From Chara braunii (taxonomy: Eukaryota; Streptophyta; Charophyceae; Charales; Characeae), in NCBI GenBank assembly GCA_003427395.1, contig BFEA01000166.1, positions 1,111,787 through 1,152,365 of the forward strand: a stretch of 40,579 bases of DNA, read 5' to 3'. Position 1 is the first letter of the stretch, and each line of letters opens with the position of its first letter. A model generated the notes under the pieces. The model made no database searches. It had not been told where the DNA came from and was given only the letters and a program-made list of their open reading frames with translations. Made by a program: the position numbers and the translations under genes. Of the stretch, positions 19,349 to 30,309 are shown piece after piece.

Positions 19349-22300
19349 ATGGCTTGTGGTGTGCATGCTATGCCGCGGCAGGCTTGCAGCACAACCTTGG
19401 AAAGCATGGACTGTGTGGCGTCTAATACAATGCTCAATGAGGATTTTCCTCCACCGCACCTGCCAATGTGTTCACAAGATGTTCGAAGTGGTCACGATCA
19501 TGTCGATAATGCTCCGGAATCTCCTGCTCGTAAGAGGTCACGAAATATTGTGTGTGCGGACACTACATGTGAAAGTGCGTATCCCGTCCTTCGATGCCCG
19601 GTTCGAACCTGTGATATAGAGAGTGCTCAAGGTCATGAGGGTAAGGCCTCCTCTACTGACAACGACGCATCCGATGTAGATCGTGTTATATGGGTGCCGA
19701 TGAGTTCACTTCGAGATTTCGAGTACACATATCTTCTGTTTGGTGAGGGTGATGAAGGTGGTTCAGATTCAAGTGCTTCGGTGTCGTCTAGTGCTGATAG
19801 TTCTCCAGATAAAACCGATCTTCCGCAAACGTACGCTGACCGGAACAGTGACCACTGTTGTCGAAATGACGATGAGAATTGTGACGTAATCTCTGATTTC
19901 GATGACATTTTTTCAAAACGTCTGTCCTCAGAGAAGCGTCCTTATACTTTTCGTCTCAGAATGCTCCGGTCAAAGAAGATTCTGCAATCAGTTCATAGAA
20001 AACTCACCAAAAAAACATTGGCGAGTGTGCGTGGGCAGGTTTGCTGCAATCAAATGACCCTGGACGACATCAAAGGTGTCCGGAGCGCATACTACTCTAA
20101 GAACCAGCAGAGCAGGGATGCGTGGTGGGTTGAAACGTTGAAGAGGTTCACCTTCATAGAAGATGAAAAGGAGATTGTTCAACCTATTGTGGGGAGACGA
20201 AAGGTGTGCATTACTGCTTGGTATTTCACACTGGGTGTATGTAGGAATACATTTCTCAAAAAAAGGATGACTTTGTCAAAAGGCTACAATATGCCGGAGC
20301 ATGGCAGTACTGGACTCAAACGCACATCAGCAACATATGCAACGATGTACGGAAAACTAAGCTCCTTCGTGCGAGACAACAGAGATTACATGCCTAATGA
20401 CATAAAGACCAAAGAGGGGGAATTAAGAGTGGTGTTGAGATTGCCTGCTTGCTATAACAAGGTTGATATTTATAAGTTGCTAAAGTCGCAATTCGACAAT
20501 ACGGGTGCTCCTTGTGTTTCTCTCCAAGTTTTTTACAACATGTGGAGAACGCAGTTCTGGCATGTGAAATTCCATGACATTGATCAAAACTTTGCGAAAT
20601 GCAAGAAATGTGTTGAATACAAAAAATCTATCAATTCCGCAAAGTTTGTGCGTGTGCGTGAGTACTTTGTTTCGTTACGCGAGAAACACTTGGACTTGCA
20701 GCTCCAACATCGTGCTGCGAATGAGGTGTGGAAGGATGAGTCGAAGAGACTGGGTTCCAACAGTTTGTGCATCATCATTGACGGCATGGACCAAAGTAAG
20801 ACCAACATTCCACACTTTGGCGGAGAGAACAAATCGAAAGCATTCACAAATATTCCGATGTTGAAAACGAATCTAACAGCTATTATTGCACACGGCCGCT
20901 CACCATCGGTCCATGTTCACACATGGTACCCTTGCTATCCACATGACTCTAATGTTGCAGTGACATCCATTATGAAAGTTCTCCGCGACATCCAGGCGAC
21001 GAGCGACTTGCCTCCTAAACTGAGGATACAAGCTGACAACTGTTAGAGAGAAAACAAAAACAGATACGTTTTGGCACTCGCTGCAGCTTTGGTAAAATTT
21101 GGTTTCTTCAAAGAAGTCGAATTCAGTTTTATGTTAGTGGGACACACACATACGGACGTTGATGCCACTTTCAGTCATTTCTCTCGCAAACTGAAAATGC
21201 ACGATGCATATACCATGCTCCACCTCTTCAAGCACGTTGCCAGTTCTCAAAAAGAACGTTCATCGTTCACATTCATGGATGAAATTGTTAATAGGTGAGC
21301 TGCTGTTAAGCCCTTCCTGGTCAAGAGACTGACCGGTCATACTCGTCCACATGCATTAAGGTTTTATATGCAGGATGACAATCCTGTGTTCCAGTGGAAA
21401 AAGTATTGCACTTCTCCTGAATGGTCTGCTCCAGTATATTGCTTTAAACGAGATGAAAACAAAGCATATGCTGGACCTGAAAGGCCATTCGTGCCATCAC
21501 CTGTTCCGCCGTCAGCTTCTCTGTCTACTGAAGATAGGAATTCGGCTTCTCTGCCTACTGAAGATAGGAATTCGGATTTCGAATCGGAAATTAAAGGTGT
21601 GAAGACGTTTGTTGGGTGGTTAACGAACAAGCGGCACGAAAAGTTGGGAATGAAAGATGAGGTTAGTTTCTGAAAGGAGAGTGCTCTTTCACACTGGAAA
21701 ACTTTCCTCGAGACAGTCGAGGAGCGTTACGGGTCTGGGTTTGCGAAAACTTCACTTAAGGCTGGTTTCTGACCCTCACAAGACAAAATTAAGAAGGATG
21801 ATCCAGATGATATTGATATTGCCTTCCTCTTGAAGAGCAATGAGAATAAGGAATTGTTGTTCGTTGGACCGGCCAATGAGCGTCCAAAGGCGGAGCTCAA
21901 CCCAGTTGTGGATGTCGAAAAAGGTCAATTCGTTCTCTTGCGTCCTTCCCAGGATGATATCAATGAGGAAGTTCCTGTATGGATAGGTAGAGTCATTTCC
22001 GATGTAGACAACGATATGAAATCGTCAACTTTCAATCATATTTTTATTGAATATTGGGTGCCACAACCTATTGCTAAACGTCTTTTTGTGCAATATTCGA
22101 ACGCATGGAAGAAGACGTGGAAGAAAGACAACACAACATCACAGCAGTGGCAGCATGTAGACTGTGTTGTGTGGAGCTGGACATCAAAGACATCGCATTT
22201 AAAAAATGGAGTGCATATTCCAAAATCGGTCAGAGAGAAGGCCTTGGTATGCCTTTCACTTCCCGATAATGAAGATCAGTAGGTTTTCAATAGGTTTTGA

Positions 22301-23031
22301 AGAAGAGCTAATCGTTTTTCTTTACACATATTAGTACGTTATTTAGTTGTCATTGAGCTTTCATTTATATATATTTAAACTGTATTGTCATGTGTTGCAG
22401 AATGGTTCAACCATTTGTGACGACTGGATGGCCGCCAAGTAACATACTGTGGGGAAGAAATATATGGCATGATATGGATCCAATTTTTTTCACATCCGAA
22501 GTGATCTTTGACAGTGCAGTACTCAGTGTTAGAGGTGTGGATGCCCCACCGGAAGACTGGGAACATCCCCCTCGAGAGTCACTGTATATTTGTGGTCGGA
22601 GGTGTTGTGGAACGAGAACATACCTGCGAGAAGTGCTAGCACCCTTTTCGGAATTGTATTATTCAGCAGTCAAATGCTGCCACAACAATTTCAACGTGAT
22701 GACCTTGTTTTGTGCAGCGGCAACTGTTCGAGGTCGATGCAAAGTATCTTTCCTTATTCATAATGACTATTCTGCAAGTGCAAGTGTTTCCAATGCAGAC
22801 AACATCAATGAACGACGACGGCAAGAATTCCGAAGGAGGATCATAGAGCAACCATCACTCAAAACACTCATGGATGGGCTTGTGGACGCGGCCATCAAAT
22901 ATTTGCAAAGTCTCCTGCTGCGCGAATATGAAGTAATAGAAAGTTATATAGAGTACAAGGATCCGGCGATTGACGGACAAACTGATACCATCATTGTAGA
23001 AGATTGGACAACTTATACAAGGACAGACTGA
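19349..23031 (+). pseudogene. DUF7869-like RNase H-fold putative transposase
   Basis: Two exons: 19349-22278 and 22401-23031, joined across a 122-bp GT-AG intron (donor CA|GTAGGT, acceptor TTGCAG|AATG) that keeps phase. N terminus: acidic, Ser/Asp-rich, about 150-240. Middle: helical region with 'AWYFTLGVCRNTFLKKRM' and a C-x2-C pair ('KCKKCVEYKK'). Catalytic-looking core: 'IIIDGMDQSKTNIPHF' with Asp near 478, 'LRIQADNC' with Asp near 563, and 'GHTHTDVDATFSHFSRKL' near 598. These three acidic blocks match the DUF7869 family as I remember it, whose members look like DDE/RNase H-fold transposases. Exon 1 is in one frame throughout but has four stops: 21044 TAG, 21296 TGA, 21671 TGA and 21770 TGA. 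Each could have been a TGG. It is the likely recombinase of the 13-kb element. Confidence 0.75.
22279..22400 (+). other. Intron of the putative transposase gene
   Basis: Donor GTAGGT at 22279, T-rich stretch with TATATATATTTAAAC, acceptor TGTGTTGCAG ending at 22400. Splicing bypasses the TAG at 22280-22282 and joins the exons in frame. Confidence 0.65.
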
Positions 23032-23618
23032 AATGTTGTCTTGATCGCATTAGTTTATCCTCTAAGTCGATCTAGTTACTAGGCTTTTTTTGCCTACTTT
23101 CGTAGTGTCATTTATGCTTTCCATTTTTATTTTTTTTTCTTACTCGGTCAATGACCTGGAGACATCATCTAAGTTCGAATAGCCCAGTCCTGCATTAATA
23201 AAGAGTTATTTGTTTATCCGAGTTCAGCGGAATTCGAACTAAGGTTTGTGTTTAGACAGTTTATGGGTGACACTATTTTCAAATTGCTTTTAATATTAAA
23301 TTTTTGCACGTGTTTTCATTTAATTGTGTTGTTGTAGTTAAGCAGGATTTTTGTACGTGTTTTTGGAGTGTCCGTTGCACTTTGCTGTCAAATATTAACA
23401 GATCTTTAAATTTTCTTCTAAGGTCACATGCAAGGTTTTTCAGAATGTTCTTTCATGTAAGACTTTAAGTTCAAGGAACATCAGATTCCGAACTGATTGA
23501 AATATTGTCAAGTTAACATGAATACATATAATCCTCTACTCTTATTGTTAAATTTACTTTTGTTCTGGCAAATTTATTAATTTCATTATTTTCATTTTTT
23601 ACAAAACATTTCATTTTT
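23032..23618. other. 3' non-coding end of the transposon
   Basis: AT-rich, no ORF. An AATAAA lies near 23200 on the plus strand and may serve the transposase transcript. GTGTTTT words close to the right end resemble the terminal repeat. Confidence 0.4.
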
Positions 23619-23633
23619 AACGAAAACACCGTT
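23619..23633 (-). repeat. Right terminal inverted repeat of the transposon
   Basis: AACGAAAACACCGTT, exact inverse of the left end, followed by AACA, the second copy of the target duplication. Confidence 0.9.
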
Positions 23634-23637
23634 AACA
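23634..23637. repeat. Right target-site duplication (AACA)
   Basis: AACA, continuing directly into AATG, the right arm of interrupted hairpin 8 (AACAATG). Confidence 0.85.
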
Positions 23638-23659
23638 ATGTCTGACACAATTTAAAGAA

Positions 23660-23762
23660 ACACATCAACCAAGTCATTCATCTTAGAAACGATGCTTGGT
23701 CCTTCAAAAAACAAAACAAAATATAGCAGTCAGGCCATTCATCTTAGAAACAATGCCTGACC
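23660..23762. repeat. Conserved-loop hairpins 9 and 10 of copy A
   Basis: Hairpin 9: outer stem ACCAAG/CTTGGT around the core at 23675-23694. Hairpin 10: GTCAGG/CCTGAC around the core at 23736-23755. Both have one unpaired pyrimidine (T or C) next to CATT. Confidence 0.85.
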
Positions 23763-26700
23763 CTATAAGACCCGTTCAATCGTAAGCAGACTTCCTTCCT
23801 CCCAGCCTTCCCCAGATGCATCCCTTTGTGACAATCTGCTTTCAGACAATAAAGAAATTGAGACGGTCATTATACAAACATTCCTTTAGTTGGTCTGATT
23901 TGTGTCCTGAAAGTCAATCCCAAAAATCAAAGCAAGTGTTACATACAACTCAATCAACCAACACCCAGGGAGGTGTATAGATAGGGGTTGTACCTGGGTT
24001 TACAGAGAAAGGCAATGATTACCTCTCAGTTCCCTGCCTCCAGAACTCCTCTTGAGTTCCGGCAGAGCTTCCACAATCGGTGGGGCTACCTCCCACAGAG
24101 GCCTTGGCACGGATTACGGGTTGCAATCCCACCTGCCGCCTTCCTCTCAGCACCAATGGACTAGACTTAGAGTGAGAAGGGCAGAAGAAGACGGATTGAG
24201 ACTCTCAGATACAAGAAAGGTGCTCTTAGACTCGCAGNAGAGNGCCTTAATACCTTCACTCGCCTGAGGGCCCCGCAATGGTGGCCGATCTGCAACAGNT
24301 TGGTCAAAGCTGAAGTCAAGCCGCCGGCTGCTGCCNTTCTGACGATCCCCTTAATCACAACCGTAACCCCCTTCGCAACCACTTTCTCCGCATTGCGGCA
24401 ACAACCCCCCTTGAAGTCTGGTCACTCCTCTTTACACCATACCTTCGTCCTCCGTGATGAAGCTGCAATCACACGGCTCTNAATAACNGNCGTACTCACG
24501 GTATCATCAGCAGTAGTAACGACGATCAGGCCCAACCGCAGCAGCCTCCGCCAACAGACTCACACACGGCAAAGGGCAACAGCATCACCATCCCAGCAGG
24601 TAACAACAGCCTGTGTTCAGTTAGCAAGGGCAGCAACTGGTCGTGCACAGTCAATGGACGCAGCAGCAGTACCGTGCCCAGTACGCAGCAGCAGTAGCCC
24701 ACAGCGGTCAATCAACAGTCATTTGCAGCAGGTAAGCCCCAACCCCTACTGTTCACTTCTTCTTTATCTACCTATTACTACAGTAACTGTGCCTCGACCG
24801 CAGTACCCGCCTTGAGTACCGTGCCATGGCACTTAGCCGCGGGACACAGCCTGTATCTGAGGCTACATCCAGTAGCACGAGCCCCCCCCCTTTCTCCCCA
24901 CTAACGACGTGGCCAGCTGGTTGTTCCATAGGCGGGCCTCACACAAACACCAACTGCAACTTCCTCACTAAGCCCCGGTCAGCACCCCCTTCCAGGCTGG
25001 GCTCACACAACTCTGATCGTCCCCATAAGCTCACCTCCACACGCTTACTTCACGCCCAGACACCTCTGTCGCAGCCCCTCATCCAACTGACTGTGCACGG
25101 TAGTGTGTACCCGTGCCAGCCTCGATGCCTTGCTAGCTTCGCTGCAATAGGCCGGGGCTACCCCCCCTCTCTCTCTGCACCCGGCCAGTTATTTGGCCAG
25201 GTTCGTTCGCCATCCCGTTCAGCTTCCTTGTCTGACTGCAGCCCAGCTCCTCGCTTATCATCTAACCCCCTTATCCAATCGTAAAATCCGACTTCGCCAT
25301 CACGTTCGCCCTGCCCGAATAGCCTAGTTTAGCCTCCGCCTCGCTCGAATCCAGCAACGATCGAGCGAGATTCAGATTCTCATTCCCACCTTTCCCCTCT
25401 TCGCCATAGCCTTCGCGCAGTACATTTGTCTCATACCCTCGATCCTACTCACTTTTTCCTAAAACGGACATCACTATGCAAATCGTCCGGGGTCAAAACC
25501 CTTGAATCGCTTTTCTTCCTATAAAAAGTGTCGTCCCACATCGATCCTATTCCGGCTTTGTCCACCATGCCTCGCCCGTTTTCTTCCACTATTTCCTGCG
25601 CATGCATCCAGCGCATTTTCCAGTCTAAATTCACTCCCTCTTCTAACTCCCTCTCTACTGATTCCCTACTGAAACAAATTTCGTAATCGTGTTCGCCCGC
25701 CCTCAGTATGCCACCTTATCATTTTCTTCCACTCGATTTTACCCAGAATCGAGTGGTATTTCGACTCTTCACTCCTTGCCTTACCTTCTCCCGTCATGCC
25801 TCCGCGCACACAATCTTTCCTACTTCTCTTACTACACTAACTTTCACACTAAACTAACGTTGGATTCAGATTCGCCCGTCTCCAAAACCTTGGAGAACCG
25901 TATTCACATGTTAGGATTGGCCCTGAAACGAATGAATCTACCGTTTTCCCTTCTCCTTTTCCTCTGTCCAACCCTCCGCCATAGCCCGGTGCACCACTTC
26001 TACTACTAACCTTTATCATACTAACTCTCCCCTAATTCTTACTTCGGATTCGGGGTCGCCATCCCCGAAAACCCCCACTTTGACCCTTCTCCCGCTTGAT
26101 TCCACAGAGAATCGAGCAAGTAATACTTTCTCACTCCCGCCATAGCCATTTTTTACGCCCTCACAGCGCACCGTTTTTCTTTTCTTCCTCCCCCTACACC
26201 AATTTTTCCTCTATTCTAACATTTCCAATAGATCCGCGACGTTTGAAAACCCCCATTAGCCGTCTTCCCCCGGTCAAAACCTTGGAGTTTCGCGAAATTC
26301 GCTCTCTTCTTGCTGCGCCCGGCTCGGCCTTCCGCCATTCTTCTTCTCGAATGTACCTGGCGCAGGGCCACGCCAGGTTCATCCCACCTCTTCACTGCCT
26401 CGCTGCAAGCCGCCTCCGTCCTCCCTTTGCACTTCTCCGCTGCGGCCCGTCGCCCCCTACCTCGACTCACTGTCTTAGCGTAGCGCCCGTTGCCCCACCA
26501 CGGTAAGGCTCGCCGACCCTGTCCTGCGCTTCCCCTGTCTCCACGGCCGCTCACCTCTCTTCCTCGGAACACAGGCTTCGGCAGCAGCGACCCCCCTCGT
26601 AGTGGTTGGCAAGCTGCCTAACAGCCCAGCTATCCTAAGGGAAAGTTATGAGGGAACCGGGTGTCAGCCGGTCTGAAAACCTTTCGTGAGCGGTTTGGCC

Positions 26701-27052
26701 CCCGCCTCCTGGAAGTATACCGTCGGTCCTTCTCTGAGTGGCATTGAACAGCGGCTGCTTCTGTTCATAAAAGCGGGGGGGGGGGGCGGAGGCGAGGCAC
26801 AGTGACTGGCCCATCGAAGAGGCTCAGTCCTCATGCTACTTGATGACCCATGGCCGGCATCGCCCATCTGCTTGTAGTACGTATCTCCCCCACTTGATAA
26901 GTACAGTTCCTTCATGTCCCCCGTCGGAAGCTTGAGCACGGATGTGGCCACTAGGGGGTTCCCCGTAACACCAAAACGGGGTGAGTTCGGTGTAGTCAGG
27001 AAAACAGTTTGTAATCGCCCCTTCATCTCCCCGCGAATACAACACATTCCCA
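23763..27052. other. Remaining shared part of the left LTR, pyrimidine-rich
   Basis: Collinear with 37298-40579. C/T-rich on the plus strand, so several Pro/Ser-rich frames stay open in both copies (for example 24826-25284 with 38362-38868). Differences between the copies there are often amino-acid changing, so I do not regard them as genes. It holds a 13-base G run (26774-26786) and a near-palindrome ACCGGGTG-T-CAGCCGGT (26656-26672), which is perfect in the other copy (40183-40199). Confidence 0.6.
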
Positions 27053-27269
27053 CGCGGCCCCACCGTACCTAAAACGTAGGTTATATACATTCAGTATTAC
27101 CGCCCCTTTCGTCTCAAATGCATTTTACAGACTCAAGCCTTGACCGCACCGCATTTTCTCAGCAACGGCGCGGCCCGCGGACCTACCAAACGAGGCCCGC
27201 ACTCAAGGCCCTCGACTGCCGTGACGACCATTAAGTCCGGCGTCNCGTCCAAGTCAACGGCACGCCGGA

Positions 27270-27286
27270 GTCTATATATATATAAG
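27270..27286 (-). promoter_or_regulatory. Candidate LTR TATA box
   Basis: CTTATATATATATAGAC on the minus strand, in the direction of gag. If used, transcription would run through the hairpin arrays before reaching the primer site in the 5' LTR copy. Simple TA repeats also occur by chance. Confidence 0.3.
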
Positions 27287-28271
27287 AGAAAAATAATGGA
27301 CGTACGACGCCAAAATGAGTTATTCATAAATTGCCACCACCAATCCGGCGTCTCTGACGGCAAAACCAAAGGGGATAGCATCGCCGGACCCTCGACCCCT
27401 CAGTTCCTTCACGCTACTCTGATACTCTCACATTGTCGTCGCTCGTCCTCGATCCCTGAATCTCCCTGATGAAAGTCCGACGCCGTGACTAATAGCGCTA
27501 GGCCCAAGTCAAGGTCTAGCGTCGGCAGGCGCCTAATTAAACAGACACCGTGCGACGCGTCGAACTATCGAAACACCTTCAAAAGCCACATTATCGTCGA
27601 TGTCATTCTCCGCACGTACGCACAAGTCACCGGCAAGCTCGCCAATCAAAGAGAAAAGAAATCTCTTTAATCTTAGCTTAATCAGAAAATAAGTAACCAG
27701 CAGAAAAAGGTTCCGGCCAGCGACCACGCCGACCCTTCAGCCATCAAAAAGATGAAAAAAGTCACGCACGCCTTAAACTCGCGCGCCCACTCACTCTCTG
27801 CCTCTAGACATTCTAATCAGACTTTCAGCTGATGGACTGCTACAACTCACGCAGCCTACTCAAAAATTCCAACTCAAACTTAATCTCTGTCACTTGCAAA
27901 AACCAGGGCAGATACCCTTGTAAGGGTATTCGCGCCGACAGCTTATCGGACCATATTAAGCGACATCCCCGTCGCTTCGCTAAATCAGAAGCTATAAATC
28001 CATTGACACTCCAAATGTTGACGAAAACAGGAACCAATCCGATTAGCCGACAGACACAGGGTAGAGGCCTTCATCAAACCATGCCTCCACAACTATATGC
28101 TGTCAGGTTTCTAACCCAGGCTCACACTGCCCAGTTATTAGGATGCCGACGACATAAGTTCCAAAGACCTCCTCAATCATCCTCTCCCCGGTCCTAAACA
28201 ACCTTCGGTTTCTCGTTGGGTGTCCTTAGTCCAGGCCAAAACTAGGGACGCGGGCCCTAACCGAGACCTTT

Positions 28272-28617
28272 GAAGGCACTCTCGCCTTCCTTCTTAGGGA
28301 ATCTCTCGCAATCAAATACACATACGTATATTTGTATACTTAATATTCAATCAACTCTTTCTGCGGTCTAGTACAGAAAGGCAAGGTCTCCATCTTGGTC
28401 CACCATAGCTTGGCTGATCGGACCAGGACTATGGCCCACCGCATTGTTATTTTAGCGGCAGTACCCTCGTTGGTTACGCAACGATAGGTTTTCTCCTGAT
28501 AAGCATTCAATCAGGATTTCCCAAAAATTCTCAACCTTCACTACCACACGGAGTAATTTCCCTGGGGCGGACAACTCCCCTTAAACTCTTACTCCGCGGT
28601 CTCGCAACCAGGTTGCG
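28272..28617. repeat. Cluster of five perfect hairpins
   Basis: GAAGGC-6nt-GCCTTC (28272-28289), CTTTCTG-10nt-CAGAAAG (28357-28380), CGTTG-6nt-CAACG (28468-28483), TCCTGAT-9nt-ATCAGGA (28494-28516) and CGCAACC-A-GGTTGCG (28603-28617). Loops differ, unlike the main array. Confidence 0.65.
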
Positions 28618-29169
28618 CCGGCTAGCAGCCATCCACTGGGGTTACGCCTTAGAGGTGCTAATCTTTACCGCTTAGCTTGGTATTCCCCTACTATGTCCCA
28701 GAACTAGCACAAGTGGTTAGACGGAGCGTCGCAAAACCAATCACGGGCCCACTGCGGGATTACGCAGGGGTCTGAAGGCATTTACCAGCTCTCCCACGAA
28801 AGGCATGGCATCCTTCGCACAATCACAAACAAAATCCGCTAGGTCCACAAGGTCGTGACCCCTGACTTGATTAGAGCCAGCAGCCACCCATCCTGAGACG
28901 TCTCTCGCCCTGCACTCTTTTGCGACTTTCTCAAACATCTGAAGCAAACGTGGTCCCTTTTCGTCAGACTTTATCCGTTGAAACACTGCTTACCATGCCT
29001 TTAAATCCATTAACCACCTTTCACACGAAGGGGGTCTCTCTCAACAGGTCTCCCAGCCATCCCTCTCTTCCTAGGACGAGCTATCACACGACCCTTTTTT
29101 AAACACCTCCCCTTTTGGGGGTGAGTCTTCCGATAAATAACATTACCACCTTCCTTAATCTGGAGGGAT

Positions 29170-29240
29170 CTCAATCATAGGACAACTCAATCATAGGACA
29201 ACTCAATCATAGAACAACTCAAACATAGAAGAACTCAACC
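29170..29240. repeat. 16-bp tandem repeat
   Basis: CTCAATCATAGGACAA and variants starting at 29170, 29186, 29202 and 29218, with a fifth partial unit at 29234. Confidence 0.9.
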
Positions 29241-30180
29241 CGAGAGGCCTACTTATGGGTCCTCTCCACAACTCAACCACGAGCCAACTTAAACTGAGGG
29301 GCCTGCTTGTGGGCCCTCTTCGCAACTCAATCGTAAAACACCCGGCATGGTAAGCATTCAAGTATCAGAGATTCGCAACATCTCTTAGGATTCTCACACT
29401 TCTGTCACACAACAACTGCACTGCCTCTCCTTATACTCGGCCCTATCACCCGCCCGGGGGTAGATCGCACGAGTATACTAGAGAGTAGACAGTTCACATC
29501 CACTCATCCTCACAAAATCCACACAAAATCACCATTCATCAGGATAAAGTCCACACATGTGAGAGTGATTGTGATCGTCATATACAAAAGACAGTCTTGG
29601 ATAAGGCCTCAACTCAATATATACACAGGGGTACAATACCCGAGCTCCAACGCGAACCAAATGTCTCAAATTACATATATACACTCGGAGTTGAACAATC
29701 TCAACTGAAATTGTCACTGGTATCACATAAGAACAAATGCGGTCTCCCTGATCAAAGCTATAGCTAAAATAGTTTGATCATGACGTGAGGGACTCAAGTA
29801 GTCCAGGACATATCCAGCTATCCCAAGAAAAGTAAGGCTAGAAGTCGCCCATACACCAGTCCTGCAACTTCCTTCCCAGGCTAGATGGCCTATCTCCCAC
29901 ATGCTGAGGTTTCTTCCGAGTCTCTCTTACCACTCACACCTATACAACCATTCAGGCCTGGACACGACGTAGGGCCCATACCCTCTTCTCTCAGTCAATA
30001 GGCCCAGTAGAACAGACCCTTATTTCGTAACAATACCATCAGGGCCACTCCGTCCTCCATCTACTTGGGACACTCTAATAACATGATGTGAGGCAGACCT
30101 AACATACCCCATATATATAGTTATTCTATTAGGGTTCCTCCTGCCTACAACTCGCGCTACCTTACCGGACCATTATTACA
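29241..30180. other. No gene seen
   Basis: Non-coding on both strands as far as I can judge; frames are short. It ends at TTACA, the proposed LTR edge. Confidence 0.4.
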
Positions 30181-30184
30181 AAAA

Positions 30185-30196
30185 TCCCTTCCCTCT
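30185..30196 (-). other. Candidate polypurine tract
   Basis: AGAGGGAAGGGA on the minus strand, four T after it, then TGTAATAATGG. Placed about 115 bases after the gag end and just before a TG dinucleotide, it fits a PPT followed by a 3' LTR starting TGT and ending ACA (7736 side). Other Y-rich stretches exist between 27100 and 30200, so this is a best guess. Confidence 0.4.
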
Positions 30197-30309
30197 GTAC
30201 GTTGTGCTTACCTACAACAGCTATACGATTGGGATTTCCCGCTTGCATTTATAGTCTGCTTAAATTTTCAGGCCCTTCTCCCACAAACCCTTCTCCTTCA
30301 CGACTACAT

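Larger units (their letters stand above)
10618..23633. mobile_element. 13,016-bp DNA transposon nested in the LTR
   Basis: Ends are AACGGTGTTTTCGTT (10618-10632) and its exact inverse (23619-23633); the similarity continues imperfectly to about 30 bases. AACA flanks both sides (10614-10617 and 23634-23637), a 4-bp target duplication. The right LTR copy shows the uninterrupted target at 37156-37180, so the boundaries are exact. Inside are two divergent genes: protease/ParB-like (leftward) and RNase H-fold transposase (rightward), with a palindromic repeat zone between them. Ulp1-type proteases also occur in Mutator-like, CACTA and KDZ transposons, but the DUF7869-like transposase and 4-bp duplication do not let me assign a named superfamily. 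Both genes carry stops, so this copy looks non-autonomous now. Confidence 0.9.
7736..27052 (-). mobile_element. Left (3') LTR of a giant minus-strand retrotransposon, interrupted
   Basis: Apart from the 13-kb insertion at 10618-23633, this stretch is collinear with 34155-40579, about 6.3 kb of shared sequence. Over the 120 bases starting at 8041 versus 34460 I count six substitutions, so the copies differ by about 5% there. Both copies start TGTCGAGC, but their left neighbours differ: a tRNA-Asp-type primer site lies beside the right copy and unrelated DNA beside the left one. That is the arrangement expected for the 3' and 5' LTRs of an element on the minus strand. Homology still holds at 27052 because the right copy leaves the window; the LTR may run to about 30180, where 'TTACA' precedes a polypyrimidine tract. 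The copy-specific insertion postdates the retrotransposon. Confidence 0.75.
27053..30180 (-). mobile_element. Probable rest of the left LTR (U3 side)
   Basis: The counterpart lies beyond the window, so this is inferred. It would make the LTR about 9.4 kb without the insertion. No pol domain or convincing ORF was found on either strand; a minus-strand frame at 28741-28986 (81 codons) is unrecognised. On the minus strand a TATA-like CTTATATATATATAGAC lies at 27270-27286 and could be the LTR promoter. Confidence 0.45.

Noticed and set aside
21295-21373. A 79-bp GT-AG intron in the transposase (AG|GTGAGC ... ATGCAG|GATGAC)
   Set aside because: Splice signals look good, but removal shifts the frame away from the protein-like 'DDNPVFQWKKY', and the skipped stretch itself reads as family-like protein ('RLTGHTRPHALRF'). 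I prefer an unspliced reading with a stop codon.
19349-23031. KDZ/Zisupton transposase
   Set aside because: Ulp1 in the same element suggested it, but the 'DGMDQSKTN' and 'GHTHTDVD' blocks fit DUF7869 better and the target duplication is 4 bp rather than 8.
24826-25284. Plus-strand Pro/Ser-rich ORF with a good ATG context, present in both LTRs
   Set aside because: Pyrimidine-rich composition keeps frames open; differences between the copies are often amino-acid changing and no domain is recognisable.
28741-28986. 81-codon minus-strand ORF as a gene
   Set aside because: It lies in the presumed LTR, has no recognisable domain and its second copy is outside the window, so it cannot be tested here.
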